DNA of 64,000 nt from an uncultured Eubacteriales bacterium (GTDB lineage Bacteria; Bacillota; Clostridia; Christensenellales; Christensenellaceae): contig UQXU01000001.1 of NCBI GenBank assembly GCA_900545085.1, positions 1-64,000 of the forward strand, written 5' to 3'. This document shows positions 52,383-61,099 of the stretch, piece by piece. Every line of letters starts with the position of its first letter. Position 1 is the stretch's first letter. A program made the position numbers and the translations under genes. The notes under the pieces were generated by a model that worked only from the letters and a program-made list of their open reading frames with translations, did no database searches and had not been told where the DNA came from.

Positions 52383-53221
52383 GTGGCTTCTTCCTCTCTT
52401 GTCTGATATTCTATCCCGCATAGCTTTTCGGATAACTTAAACAGCCTGTCTGCATTAGATTGTGTCACCTCTGAACTGTATTTCCCTGCGCGGCAATTTT
52501 TGTAGTACAGCCGCTTTTCATCTGTCTCGCACAAATAAACATAAGTTTCCGCCGCTTTGTCAGCTGTTATCCCTCTGCGTCTCCTGCACTTCCAAACAGC
52601 ATTGATTAATCCGCTCGCAGTTTTTCCGCCTATATCCGTGCATACCAATCCCGGATCTACTGCATATGCTTTTATGTTTTTTTCAACCAAAGACTTTGCA
52701 AAAAGTATCCCGCATAGCTTGCTTTGCTTGTATGCAGCCAAAGGATTGTACCTCCTGCTGAACATCACATCCTCCCAATGTATTTTTATACCCTTGTGCG
52801 AGCCGCTGCTTGTCATTATCACTTTGCCTCCGCAGCTTTGTATATAGGGCAGCAGCCTATATGTCAACAAAAACGAAGCCAGGTGATTTATCGCAAACTG
52901 CTGCTCATACCCTTCTTCAGTTGTCATATACCAGCCTCTTACGGCTCCTGCATTATTTATTAACACATCTATTTTACCTTCGGCTCCAATGCTGTCCGAT
53001 ACCTCAGAAGATATTCGGTTAACTTCGCTCTGATTCATCAGTTCTCCCCAGAACCACTCCATATTCGCCATTGGAACTTGTTTTAAAATGTGAGCCCTTG
53101 CCTTTTCGCAGTTTGCTTCGCTATGCCCTACACAGAGCACTCTCCAATTCTTTTTTGCCAAATTTAGAACTATGCTCAAGCCTATGCCGGAAGAAGCGCC
53201 GGTTACTACCGCTGTTTTCAT
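52379..53221 (-). CDS. Short-chain dehydrogenase, retinol dehydrogenase-like
   Basis: A 280-residue SDR with TGASSGIGLSI, NNAGAV and AAYKQSKLCGILFAK, the pattern of retinol/WW-domain-type dehydrogenases. Such bacterial enzymes reduce or oxidise hydrophobic alcohols or ketones; the substrate is not predictable. It is the first of two coupled SDR genes ended by a common terminator. A PadR/HAAS pair lies just upstream, 40 bases away, and may be co-transcribed. Confidence 0.87.
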   Translation of the reverse strand: MKTAVVTGASSGIGLSIVLNLAKKNWRVLCVGHSEANCEKARAHILKQVPMANMEWFWGELMNQSEVNRISSEVSDSIGAEGKIDVLINNAGAVRGWYMTTEEGYEQQFAINHLASFLLTYRLLPYIQSCGGKVIMTSSGSHKGIKIHWEDVMFSRRYNPLAAYKQSKLCGILFAKSLVEKNIKAYAVDPGLVCTDIGGKTASGLINAVWKCRRRRGITADKAAETYVYLCETDEKRLYYKNCRAGKYSSEVTQSNADRLFKLSEKLCGIEYQTREEEAT

Positions 53222-53261
53222 ATTTCCTTCTCCTTAGTTTTACAGAAAGACAAAGCTCGGT

Positions 53262-53960
53262 CTATACAAACCATTTCCATACGTGCCAAAATTCTACACT
53301 ATGCGCATTCAGCGCAGACGCTGCATACGCCGCCAGAAAAAATAATCCGAACGCCGCAGCGGAAATGTAAACTATACCGCGAAAGACACGTCTCCCCCTG
53401 CCCTTCAGCCTAGGCGTTATAGACAGAGGCGGTAATTTCGCCCCGGATACAAAGCTCATGTGCCAGCGTGCTCTGGATCTCACAAGCTGCGCAAGCAGTT
53501 TGAAGCAATACCATGCAGCACATCCTGTTAAAACAGCCAAAGCTAAAGCGGCTGCTCCAAACAGCGCTGCCGAAATATACGGCATATTCGGGATGACGCC
53601 TGTTATATCCATGCCTGCCTCCAGGCTTACGCCGACAGCCAAAAAGGCAAGCGCCGCTGCTGCAAGTATTAAATCCCACGCTGCAAAAATTATGCCTCCG
53701 ATTATCTCTAAAAGTGCAACCGCGTAAGAAACAGTCTTTTTCCAGATATCGGGCTTATTTTTTTCGCCGCTTTCTTCTTCAAATTGCTCTGCTATCTTTT
53801 CGGGCGCGCCTAATTTCACAGCTATTTCCGATTCGGAAAATCCGTCCGCCAGTTTAAAGTCGAAATGTTCCGAATATTCCGCTATTATTTCGTCTATATC
53901 GCTCGCTTCTCTGGCTTTCAGCTCCGCCTCCAGCGCTCCGAGATACTCCGCCTTATTCAT
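53262..53960 (-). CDS. HAAS/DUF1700 membrane signalling protein
   Basis: A 232-residue protein. Residues 1 to about 75 are the HAAS domain (MNKAEYLGALEAELKA, then FKLADGFSESEIAVKLGAPEKIAEQF). About four membrane helices follow. HAAS proteins are typically encoded behind a PadR repressor and are thought to relay a membrane signal to it. The start is the third codon of an open frame that begins at 53966, with GGAGG six bases upstream; it overlaps padR by eight bases. Confidence 0.87.
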   Translation of the reverse strand: MNKAEYLGALEAELKAREASDIDEIIAEYSEHFDFKLADGFSESEIAVKLGAPEKIAEQFEEESGEKNKPDIWKKTVSYAVALLEIIGGIIFAAWDLILAAAALAFLAVGVSLEAGMDITGVIPNMPYISAALFGAAALALAVLTGCAAWYCFKLLAQLVRSRARWHMSFVSGAKLPPLSITPRLKGRGRRVFRGIVYISAAAFGLFFLAAYAASALNAHSVEFWHVWKWFV

Positions 53961-54270
53961 GTCCATCCTCCAATATTTCTCTTACGTTTTTCGCAAATTC
54001 CAAATATTCTGCTCTGTCCCGTTCGTATGCCGCCAAGCCTTCTGATGTTATAGAGTAATACTTCCTCGGCGGTCCGCCGCTGGATTCCGATAAATATGTT
54101 GTCAGCATACCGTCCTTTTTCAGTTTTCGCAGTACTGGATACACGGTACCGTCGGCTATGTCTATTTTCCCTGACAGCTCCTCTGCTATTTCATAACCAT
54201 AGCAGTCGCGACGCCGTAATATAGAAAGCACACACAGCTCTATCACCCCTTTTTTATATTGCGGATTCAT
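53953..54270 (-). CDS. PadR-family transcriptional regulator
   Basis: A 105-residue winged-helix repressor: YKKGVIELCVLSILRRRDCYGYEI, then DGTVYPVLRKLKKDGMLTTY and PPRKYYSITSEGLAAY. It is the short form of PadR that pairs with HAAS membrane proteins, which follows it with an overlap. A perfect inverted repeat covering the -10 of its own promoter (54307-54344) implies autorepression. Confidence 0.93.
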   Translation of the reverse strand: MNPQYKKGVIELCVLSILRRRDCYGYEIAEELSGKIDIADGTVYPVLRKLKKDGMLTTYLSESSGGPPRKYYSITSEGLAAYERDRAEYLEFAKNVREILEDGHE

Positions 54271-54306
54271 TTTTTACCTCCCGGTTTCTACGTAACATCT
54301 CTTGTT

Positions 54307-54344
54307 CACTATTAAATTATATTCAATAGTGTATATTATGTCAA
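54307..54344 (-). promoter_or_regulatory. padR promoter with operator over the -10
   Basis: On the minus strand TTGACA (54344-54339), 17-base spacer, TATAAT (54321-54316). The inverted repeat CACTATT-N11-AATAGTG (54307-54331) brackets the -10. Both hexamers are consensus, so strong expression would need repression, presumably by PadR itself. Confidence 0.85.
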
Positions 54345-54354
54345 TAGCTGATTA

Positions 54355-54382
54355 AAAAAAGACATGAGTTTTTTCTCATGCC
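54355..54382 (-). terminator. Terminator of nadA
   Basis: CATGAG (54363-54368) pairs with CTCATG (54375-54380), loop TTTTTT. On the minus strand a run of seven T follows. Confidence 0.7.
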
Positions 54383-54399
54383 TTAGTATTTTTGTTTAA

Positions 54400-55314
54400 T
54401 CATCCCAATTCTATCATTCTGTCTATGCAAACGCGCGCCTTGGATATTGTCTCCGCATCCAGCTCTATCAGCTCGCCGCCCGTTCCCGCCACTGCGTAAT
54501 ACACATCTGCAAGCGACGTCGCTTTCATGTTCGGACATATGAGATTCTTGGAGAGAGTATAAAAGCGTTTTTCGGGACAGCGATACGCCAAATGCTGCGC
54601 TATGCTTATTTCAGTACCTATTATAAACTCTTTGCTTTCCGCTTCTTCCGCGCGATTCAATATAGCAGAAGTCGAGCCTATAAAATCCGCAAGCTCCAGA
54701 ACGTCCGGCGTACACTCCGGATGCACAAGCACTTCCGCATACGGATGAGCTTCGCGAGCTTTTTTTACATCGTGCGCCGATACACGGGCATGTATCGGGC
54801 AGCCGCCCTGCATCAGCTTTATGTTCTTCTCCGGCGCCTGCTTCGCCACATACGCTCCCAAATTGCAATCCGGAATAAAAAGTATGTTCTCATTCGGCAG
54901 CTTTTTTATAATCTTCACGGCAGATGAAGACGTAACGCAGACATCGCAAATTGTCTTAAGCTCCGCCGTAGTGTTGATGTAAGCGACCACGGTATAATCC
55001 GGAAGGCTGTCCTTGACTCCCTGTATGAGCTCTCTGTCCATTTGCTCAGCCATAGGGCACCCCGCGGTAGGATTGGCGAGCAGAACCTTTTTCTCCGGCG
55101 ACAGCAGCTTTACCGTTTCCGCCATAAATCTTACGCCGCACATTATCACGGTCTTTTGAGGAGCGTTCTTCCCCTGTACGCTCAGCTGATATGAATCCCC
55201 CACAAAGTCCGCAACTTCTGCTATTTCCTTAGACTGATAGCTATGAGCCAGAATACATATGCCCTTTTCTTTTTTCAGCCTTAGTATCTCCTGCTGCAAA
55301 GAGTGAATGTCCAT
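54400..55314 (-). CDS. nadA: Quinolinate synthase
   Basis: A 304-residue Fe-S enzyme that condenses iminoaspartate with dihydroxyacetone phosphate in NAD synthesis. Three cysteines spaced as in the family, C86 (AGCPMAE), C172 (GGCPIHARV) and C260 (ICPNMK), should hold the 4Fe-4S cluster. nadB and nadC, usual neighbours, are not in the window, so nadA stands alone. AAGGAG precedes the ATG. Confidence 0.95.
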   Translation of the reverse strand: MDIHSLQQEILRLKKEKGICILAHSYQSKEIAEVADFVGDSYQLSVQGKNAPQKTVIMCGVRFMAETVKLLSPEKKVLLANPTAGCPMAEQMDRELIQGVKDSLPDYTVVAYINTTAELKTICDVCVTSSSAVKIIKKLPNENILFIPDCNLGAYVAKQAPEKNIKLMQGGCPIHARVSAHDVKKAREAHPYAEVLVHPECTPDVLELADFIGSTSAILNRAEEAESKEFIIGTEISIAQHLAYRCPEKRFYTLSKNLICPNMKATSLADVYYAVAGTGGELIELDAETISKARVCIDRMIELG

Positions 55315-55492
55315 TTTGAGTCTTCTCCTTATTTCTTAATTATCAATTTATTAATTTATCAATTTTTTGTCTTTTCAAAACCCTACTCATTTAGTCGGAT
55401 ATATTGTAACGCACTTTTTTGTTTCTGTCAATAGCAGCTGTAAATTCACTTGCTGTCTTAATAGATAATCAATGTCTGATTATTTATTTTTC

Positions 55493-55541
55493 TTGACAAA
55501 AGTACGAAGTTGAACTATAATAAAGTACGAAACAGAACTAT
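55493..55541 (+). promoter_or_regulatory. marR operon promoter with direct repeats
   Basis: TTGACA (55493-55498), 17-base spacer, TATAAT (55516-55521). GTACGAAGTTGAACTAT (55502-55518) and GTACGAAACAGAACTAT (55525-55541) are direct repeats 23 bases apart; the first covers the spacer and -10, the second the start site. They are the likely MarR binding sites. Confidence 0.85.
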
Positions 55542-55562
55542 TGTTCTTCGGAGGTACTCTCA

Positions 55563-55979
55563 ATGGATTCAAAAAAGTTCTTCTATGATTTCGGAAGAGC
55601 AATATATCATATCGACGCCGTCTATGACGACTTTGCGAAACAGAGCGGCGTCGCTCCCACTCTGCTCTGGATTCTGTATGCGTTGAACGACAGAAACACG
55701 CACACCCAAAAAGAGATATGCGCAGATTGGGAATTGCCGAAAAGCACAGTCAACACAGTGATGACGGAATTGAGGCGCAGCGGCTATGTGACTCTGGAAC
55801 CCATCAAAGGCAAACGGCGCGAGATGACAGTCGTGCTTACCGAAAGCGGAAAAAGGTATGCAGATGATATTCTCAAAGAAATCTATCAAAAAGAGAACGA
55901 AGTATTCAAAAAACTTGATACAGCAGATTTGCAGCTCGTCGAACAGCTGGAGAAAATCGCTCTGCTGCTGAGAAAATGA
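55563..55979 (+). CDS. MarR-family transcriptional regulator
   Basis: A 138-residue winged-helix regulator with THTQKEICADWELPKSTVNT as recognition region and the wing LEPIKGKRREMTVVLTESG. No cysteine stands in the DNA-binding core, so a thiol switch is not obvious. It is first in a five-gene redox operon. GGAGG precedes the ATG. The direct repeats on its promoter suggest autoregulation. Confidence 0.92.
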   Translation: MDSKKFFYDFGRAIYHIDAVYDDFAKQSGVAPTLLWILYALNDRNTHTQKEICADWELPKSTVNTVMTELRRSGYVTLEPIKGKRREMTVVLTESGKRYADDILKEIYQKENEVFKKLDTADLQLVEQLEKIALLLRK

Positions 55980-55996
55980 GATTGGAGGCAACGCAA

Positions 55997-56863
55997 ATGA
56001 ACTCAGGAATTTTTGAAGAGGCTTACACATTATCCAACGGTATAGCCATTCCCAAATTAGGTCTTGGTACATGGTTTATTGACGACGATAAAGCCGCGCA
56101 GGCTGTCCGCGACGCCGTGAGCATAGGCTATCGCCACATTGATACGGCGCAGGCATACGGGAATGAGCGAGGAGTCGGAGAGGGAGTCCAAACGTGCGGT
56201 CTGGCTCGAGAGAAGCTGTTTATCACTTCCAAGCTGGCGGCGGAGACAAAGACATATGACGAAGCGGCGGCGGCTATAGACGAATCTCTTCGCAAAATGA
56301 ATATGGAGTATATAGACCTCATGCTCATACACAGCCCGCAGCCTTGGAATGATTTTCGCGGCGGAGATTACGCCGAAGGAAACAGAGCGGCATGGAGAGC
56401 TTTGGAAGATGCTTACAAAGCGGGAAAGCTGCGCTCTATCGGCATATCCAACTTCATGCGGGAAGATATAGATAATATTCTTAGCGGCTGCAGCGTCAAG
56501 CCCATGGTGAATCAGCTTCTCGTACACGTCAGCAACACGCCGTCCGATCTGATTGCTTATTCTAAGAGTCAAGGTATGCTCGTAGAAGCTTATTCGCCAA
56601 TTGCTCACGGCATGATTTTAAACCTTCCGTCTCTTACTGCTATGGCAAATGAGTACGGAGTATCCGTCCCGCAGCTATGTATAAGGTACACTATCCAGCT
56701 CGGATGCGTCTCTTTGCCGAAAACGGCAAAACCTGAGCATATGAAAGACAATGCGCGTATAGACTTTGTTATCAGCGATTCCGATATGGAGCTTTTGAAA
56801 AATGTGAAACCAATTGAAAACTACGGCGAATTTTCTTGTTTCCCGGTATTCAGCGGGAAATAA
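55997..56863 (+). CDS. Aldo/keto reductase, diketogluconate reductase type
   Basis: A 288-residue AKR of the 2,5-diketo-D-gluconate reductase branch: IPKLGLGTWFIDDDKAAQAV, RHIDTAQAYGNE (catalytic D and Y), ITSKLAAET (K) and DLMLIHSPQPW (H). GGAGG lies eight bases before the ATG at 55997; an earlier ATG overlapping the marR stop is possible but less well placed. Substrate unknown; probably an aldehyde. Confidence 0.9.
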   Translation: MNSGIFEEAYTLSNGIAIPKLGLGTWFIDDDKAAQAVRDAVSIGYRHIDTAQAYGNERGVGEGVQTCGLAREKLFITSKLAAETKTYDEAAAAIDESLRKMNMEYIDLMLIHSPQPWNDFRGGDYAEGNRAAWRALEDAYKAGKLRSIGISNFMREDIDNILSGCSVKPMVNQLLVHVSNTPSDLIAYSKSQGMLVEAYSPIAHGMILNLPSLTAMANEYGVSVPQLCIRYTIQLGCVSLPKTAKPEHMKDNARIDFVISDSDMELLKNVKPIENYGEFSCFPVFSGK

Positions 56864-56881
56864 AAGCGAGGAGGTCTTAAA

Positions 56882-57364
56882 ATGAAAAAAGTTTTAGTTG
56901 CGTATTTTTCAGCGAGCGGCAACACTGCAAAGCTCGCAGACAGGATAGCCGAAGCCACAGGCGGCGATTTATATGAAATCAAACCGCAGCAGCCGTATAC
57001 CTCGGCAGATTTGAACTGGAACGATTCGGGCAGTCGTTCCAGTATAGAAATGAAAAACCCCGCTTCTCGCCCTGCTATTGCAAACAGGGTCGAGAACATG
57101 GCGCAGTACGACACGGTATTCGTCGGTTTTCCGATTTGGTGGTACGTAGCTCCAACCATCATCAACACATTCTTAGAAAGCTATGATTTTTCCGGAAAGA
57201 CCGTCATCCCTTTTGCCACCTCCGGCGGCAGCGGTATGGGAAAGACGGAAAGCATTTTGAAAAAATGCTGTTCAGCCGAGACAAAATGGAAAACCGGCAA
57301 AAAAATGAGCAGTCGCGAAAGCAGCGCATCCGTTGCATCGTGGCTGAAAAGTTTGAACATTTAG
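56882..57364 (+). CDS. Flavodoxin
   Basis: A 160-residue flavodoxin. The phosphate-binding loop of FMN is YFSASGNTAKLADRI. FPIWWYVAPTIINTFLE and ATSGGSGMGKTES contact the isoalloxazine ring. Sequence resembles NADPH-dependent quinone or flavin reductase-like flavodoxins often found with AKRs in clostridia. GAGGAGG precedes the ATG. It lies between two AKR genes in the MarR operon. Confidence 0.92.
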   Translation: MKKVLVAYFSASGNTAKLADRIAEATGGDLYEIKPQQPYTSADLNWNDSGSRSSIEMKNPASRPAIANRVENMAQYDTVFVGFPIWWYVAPTIINTFLESYDFSGKTVIPFATSGGSGMGKTESILKKCCSAETKWKTGKKMSSRESSASVASWLKSLNI

Positions 57365-57413
57365 CATGACCGAACAGCCGGCGCAAAACGAAGTATGCCG
57401 AAAGGAGAACGAA

Positions 57414-58454
57414 ATGCAGTACATCAAACTCGGATCTTCTGATTTAACTGTTTCGCGCATCTGCATGGGCTGCATGGGTTTCGGCGATCCGTCCAGAGGT
57501 CAGCATTCATGGACGCTGGGCGAATCGGATTCCCGCGCAGTAATCCGCTGCGGCTTGGAAAGCGGAATCAACTTTTTTGATACGGCGATTGGTTATCAGA
57601 GCGGCACAAGCGAACAGTACCTCGGCAGAGCGCTGCATGAATTTACGTCGCGAGACAATGTAATTGTAGCGTCCAAATTCCTGCCCCGTACAAACGAAGA
57701 GATTGAAGCCGGAATAAGCGGACAGCAGCACATTGAAGCTATGCTGAACAAAAGCCTTGAAAATCTCGGTATGAATTATGTCGACCTTTATATTTATCAT
57801 ATGTGGGACTACAATACGCCGCTTTACGACATTATGGACGGACTAAACCGCATTGTGAAATCGGGAAAAGCGCGTTATATCGGTATATCCAACTGCTTCG
57901 CATGGCAGCTTGCCAAGGCAAACGCCCTTGCAGAAAAAGAGGGCTTTGCCAAATTTATCTCCGTGCAGGGGCATTACAATCTCATATTCCGCGAGGAAGA
58001 ACGTGAAATGGCAGGGCTATGCCGAGAGGATAACATCGCCATGACGCCGTACAGCCCTCTTGCCGGCGGAAGGCTTTCTAAACGTCCGGGAGAGTTCTCC
58101 AAAAGGCTCTTCGAGGACAGCTACGCAAAACTGAAATACAGCGGATATGCCGAACAGGACAAGGTAATTCTGGAACGAGCGGAAAACCTCGCAGACAGCC
58201 GCGGCGTCAGCATGACAGAGATTTCCCTTGCGTGGCTGCTTACGAAAGTCGCTTCTCCCGTGGTCGGCGCTACCAAGTGCAGCCACGTTTACGACATAGC
58301 AAAGGCGGCGCAGCTCACGCTGACGGAAGATGAAATTGCTTATCTTGAGGAGCTCTACGTCCCGCACCCGCTGGTAGGCGTTATGGCGCAGAACACCGAA
58401 TCCGCCGCAAAGGATAAGCACGTATGGTCAACCGGAGATCAAAGAATTATATAA
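57414..58454 (+). CDS. Aldo/keto reductase, YajO/Tas-like
   Basis: A 346-residue AKR of a different branch from its operon partner: LGSSDLTVSRICMGCMGFGD, NFFDTAIGYQSG, IVASKFLPR, VDLYIYHMWDY and the late VVGATKCSHVYD. The usual second catalytic residue is Y in IGYQS and the histidine is in YIYHMWD, so the tetrad is intact. AAGGAG lies seven bases before the chosen ATG at 57414. It probably detoxifies aldehydes or ketones with NADPH. Confidence 0.9.
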   Translation: MQYIKLGSSDLTVSRICMGCMGFGDPSRGQHSWTLGESDSRAVIRCGLESGINFFDTAIGYQSGTSEQYLGRALHEFTSRDNVIVASKFLPRTNEEIEAGISGQQHIEAMLNKSLENLGMNYVDLYIYHMWDYNTPLYDIMDGLNRIVKSGKARYIGISNCFAWQLAKANALAEKEGFAKFISVQGHYNLIFREEEREMAGLCREDNIAMTPYSPLAGGRLSKRPGEFSKRLFEDSYAKLKYSGYAEQDKVILERAENLADSRGVSMTEISLAWLLTKVASPVVGATKCSHVYDIAKAAQLTLTEDEIAYLEELYVPHPLVGVMAQNTESAAKDKHVWSTGDQRII

Positions 58455-58472
58455 ATTTTGGAGGATAGCAAT

Positions 58473-59228
58473 ATGGTTATTAAACAAACGACAGGCAGAG
58501 ATCAGCTCGGAGAGTTCGCTCCCAAGTTCGCCGAGTTGAACGACGACGTTTTATTCGGCGAAGTGTGGTCGAGAGATGATAAACTCTCTCTGCGCGACCG
58601 CAGCCTCGTGACGGTAATTGCACTAATGGCGCAGGGGCTGACCGATAACTCGTTGATATATCATTTACAGGAGGCTAAAAAGAACGGCATCACCAAGGCA
58701 GAAATCGCTGAAATCGTAACCCACGCGGCGTTTTACGCAGGCTGGCCTAAGGCTTGGGCCGTATTCCGCTTAGCAAAAGAAGTCTGGAACGAGGACGTCC
58801 CCGCTGATGATGCAAAATCTGAACACGCCGCGAGCATGGTCTTCCCCATAGGGCAGCCCAACGACGCTTTTGCGCAATATTTCATCGGGCACAGCTATCT
58901 CGCCCCGCTCTCCACCTCGCAGGTCGGCGTTTTTAACGTGACTTTTGAGCCCGGCTGCCGCAACAATTGGCATATACATCATGCCGACAAAGGCGGCGGG
59001 CAGATTCTCGTCTGCGTCGCCGGGCGCGGCTATTATCAGGAATGGGGCAAGCCGGCGCAGGAGCTTCACCCTGGCGACGTAGTCAATATTCCCGTCGGCG
59101 TCAAACACTGGCACGGCGCCGCCCCTGACAGCTGGTTTTCTCATCTGGCTATGGAAGTTCCCGGAGAAAACACCGGCAATGAATGGCTCGAGGCTGTAGA
59201 CGACGGACAATACGGAAAACTAAAATAA
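58473..59228 (+). CDS. Carboxymuconolactone decarboxylase-like and cupin fusion
   Basis: A 251-residue fusion. Residues about 15-110 are a CMD/AhpD-like helical domain (LSLRDRSLVTVIALMAQGLT, EIAEIVTHAAFYAGWPKAWA) without the CxxC of true AhpD. Residues about 130-240 are a cupin (NNWHIHHADKGGGQILVCV, HPGDVVNIPVGVKHWHG) with metal-binding histidines. GGAGG is eight bases before the ATG. It closes the MarR redox operon; similar fusions accompany reductases and flavodoxins in clostridia. Confidence 0.9.
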   Translation: MVIKQTTGRDQLGEFAPKFAELNDDVLFGEVWSRDDKLSLRDRSLVTVIALMAQGLTDNSLIYHLQEAKKNGITKAEIAEIVTHAAFYAGWPKAWAVFRLAKEVWNEDVPADDAKSEHAASMVFPIGQPNDAFAQYFIGHSYLAPLSTSQVGVFNVTFEPGCRNNWHIHHADKGGGQILVCVAGRGYYQEWGKPAQELHPGDVVNIPVGVKHWHGAAPDSWFSHLAMEVPGENTGNEWLEAVDDGQYGKLK

Positions 59229-59268
59229 TCCGCGTGCAGGCCGAAGGCAAAAATTTTATTCGTTAATA

Positions 59269-59307
59269 TATGCGGGAGATACGGCAATACGTCATATCTC
59301 CCGCATA
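59269..59307 (+). terminator. Terminator of the MarR redox operon
   Basis: TATGCGGGAGATA (59269-59281) pairs perfectly over 13 bases with TATCTCCCGCATA (59295-59307); TTCTTTATTT follows. Confidence 0.85.
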
Positions 59308-59311
59308 TTCT

Positions 59312-59854
59312 TTATTTATACAATTGGCGACCGCTTTTCCGCAAAATCAGAAAGTCCGCCTTGTCCGTAAAGAAAGCAGCCGCCCAGCCAATCATTATGC
59401 CTATCATCGCGCCAACCAGAACATCGCTCGGATAATGAACGTAAAGATATAACCGAGAAAAGGCGATCAGAACAGCAAGCACGCCGGCGGGAATCCACAA
59501 TCTGCTTCTTTCAAAGTACAGAGCGGACGCTGCTGCAAACGCCGCCCCGGCATGGCCGGACGGAAATGAAAAATCGGCAGGACGGTTTATCAGAAGCTGC
59601 ACCGCCGTATTTACATCGCATGGTCTTACTCTCGCGATCAGCGGTTTCAATATCACATTGCAGCACAAAATCTCCAGCGCAAGACTCACAGCCATAGCCG
59701 CGCCAAGCCTGCGGGTCTTCGGAATCAAAAACAAAATTATCGCGCTTGCAAGCCAGACAGCGTTCCCCTTCCCGAGAGTCGTAACCGCTATCATAAATTT
59801 ATCCAGCCACGGTGTGCTCATTCTTTGAATCCAATCAAGGATTTTCATATCCAT
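59312..59854 (-). CDS. PAP2-family membrane phosphatase
   Basis: A 180-residue membrane protein with about five to six helices and the three PAP2 motifs: KPLIARVRP, PSGHAG and SRLYLYVHYPSDVLVG. It probably removes phosphate from undecaprenyl pyrophosphate or other lipid phosphates. It lies seven bases after the DUF368 gene. DUF368 proteins are now linked to undecaprenyl-phosphate flipping, which suits a PAP2 partner. Confidence 0.9.
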   Translation of the reverse strand: MDMKILDWIQRMSTPWLDKFMIAVTTLGKGNAVWLASAIILFLIPKTRRLGAAMAVSLALEILCCNVILKPLIARVRPCDVNTAVQLLINRPADFSFPSGHAGAAFAAASALYFERSRLWIPAGVLAVLIAFSRLYLYVHYPSDVLVGAMIGIMIGWAAAFFTDKADFLILRKSGRQLYK

Positions 59855-59861
59855 TTCCGCT

Positions 59862-60746
59862 TTATGCCTCCTTTCCGTCGGATAGCCGGCATTCTACCCT
59901 TCTGTTAAACCTATCCAACGCCAGCGCGGCAATAATTCCAAACGCCATACAAATAATATTCGCTGCGCAGGATGCAGCGCTGACCGCGAAGCTCCCGAAC
60001 GGAATAATCACTATAGTCGCAGCTGCCACAATGCCGATTATCCCGTGAAAAGCCACACTGTAATGCCTTTCCATGAGATTATCCACAGCTTTAGCCAGCA
60101 GAACTATCGTCAGCAGCGCGCCCACTCCGGACGGGATTAAAACGCTGAAATCGAAATTGCCGATCCCTGTCACCAGAGGAGTATACAGCCCCAGAGGCAT
60201 AAGAAGGCTGGAAAAACTCATCCCCGGAGCAATAATGCTCATGGCAATGCACAATCCGCAAAACAGATACCATGCAAAATTCGGCGTAATCACTGTCTGA
60301 ACCATGTTCAGAGCCAAAAGGAGCGCAAACACAACGGAAAAGCAAACGCCAAGCGAGATAAAGGAGCCCTTGCTTCTGCCTTTTTCTCCGGCCTCTCGAA
60401 ACAGCGAGGGCAGCATCCCTATGATTAAGCCTACAAACAGACATACGGACGGGTCCGGATATCTGTTCAACAAAAAGCCCAGCAGCTTCGCGACGACAAC
60501 AAACCCGAATCCGCCGCCTAAAATCAGCGGGATTAATGTACTGTAGTGTTTTTTGAATGTTTGAATGGGATGTGAAATCAGCTCCATGATTGTCCGGTAC
60601 ACTCCAAAAACCACGCATAGAACCCCTCCGGATATTCCGGGGAGGACCGCTCCGAGCCCTATCAGCGCCCCCTGTAAAAATCTCAGTCCCGTTGCCGCCG
60701 TAATCCTTTTTGTTTCTTCTGTCGCTCCGGATTTTGTAGTATTCAT
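59862..60746 (-). CDS. DUF368 (PopT-like) undecaprenyl phosphate translocase
   Basis: A 294-residue protein with about nine helices and the DUF368 signatures GALIGLGAVLPGISGGVLCVV and APGMSFSSLLMPLGLYTP. DUF368 proteins such as PopT have been shown in other bacteria to recycle undecaprenyl phosphate across the membrane. AGGAGG lies 14 bases before the ATG. An inverted repeat (GACTCT/AGAGTC, 60810-60834) and a TATAAT (60791-60796, minus) lie upstream. Operon with a PAP2 phosphatase. Confidence 0.87.
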   Translation of the reverse strand: MNTTKSGATEETKRITAATGLRFLQGALIGLGAVLPGISGGVLCVVFGVYRTIMELISHPIQTFKKHYSTLIPLILGGGFGFVVVAKLLGFLLNRYPDPSVCLFVGLIIGMLPSLFREAGEKGRSKGSFISLGVCFSVVFALLLALNMVQTVITPNFAWYLFCGLCIAMSIIAPGMSFSSLLMPLGLYTPLVTGIGNFDFSVLIPSGVGALLTIVLLAKAVDNLMERHYSVAFHGIIGIVAAATIVIIPFGSFAVSAASCAANIICMAFGIIAALALDRFNRRVECRLSDGKEA

Positions 60747-60887
60747 ATTTCTAAAATAACCCTCCTGAATATTTTTTTGTAATCTCCTGAATTATACAGC
60801 CTTACTTCCGACTCTACATGTCTTGTGCAGAGTCAGCGCCCGAATAAACAGGAAAATTTATATATATGTTTTTACTCCCTATTTCGC

Positions 60888-60958
60888 TTTCAATAACGCG
60901 CGCCGCCGCGTCATTCAACAGGTGAACTAGAAGCAGGGAACGTCTGTTCACGGTTATA
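60888..60958. repeat. Dispersed intergenic repeat, copy C (compact)
   Basis: About 70 bases: CAATAACGCGCGCCGCCGCG, then TCATTCAACAGGTGAACTAG, then AGGGAACGT and CTGTTCACGGTTATAA. GTGAAC and GTTCAC pair across the right half, and ATAAC/GTTAT stand at its edges. Its left part matches copy A and both ends match copy B. It lies in the 422-base space between the DUF368 and EamA genes. Confidence 0.72.
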
Positions 60959-61062
60959 AAATCAGTTCCTTAACTTTATTTATTGTCTATAGTATAAAAG
61001 TAGAGGATAAACTAATTTTTATCCAAAGTTAAACAGGAGATAAAATATTCAGAATATAAAAA

Positions 61063-61096
61063 GATGTATGCTGTAATCTTTCATTCAGCATACATC
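61063..61096 (-). terminator. Terminator of the kinase/regulator/EamA operon
   Basis: GATGTATGCTG (61063-61073) pairs with CAGCATACATC (61086-61096). On the minus strand TTTTTATATT follows. Repeat copy D lies between it and the EamA stop. Confidence 0.82.
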
Positions 61097-61099
61097 AGC

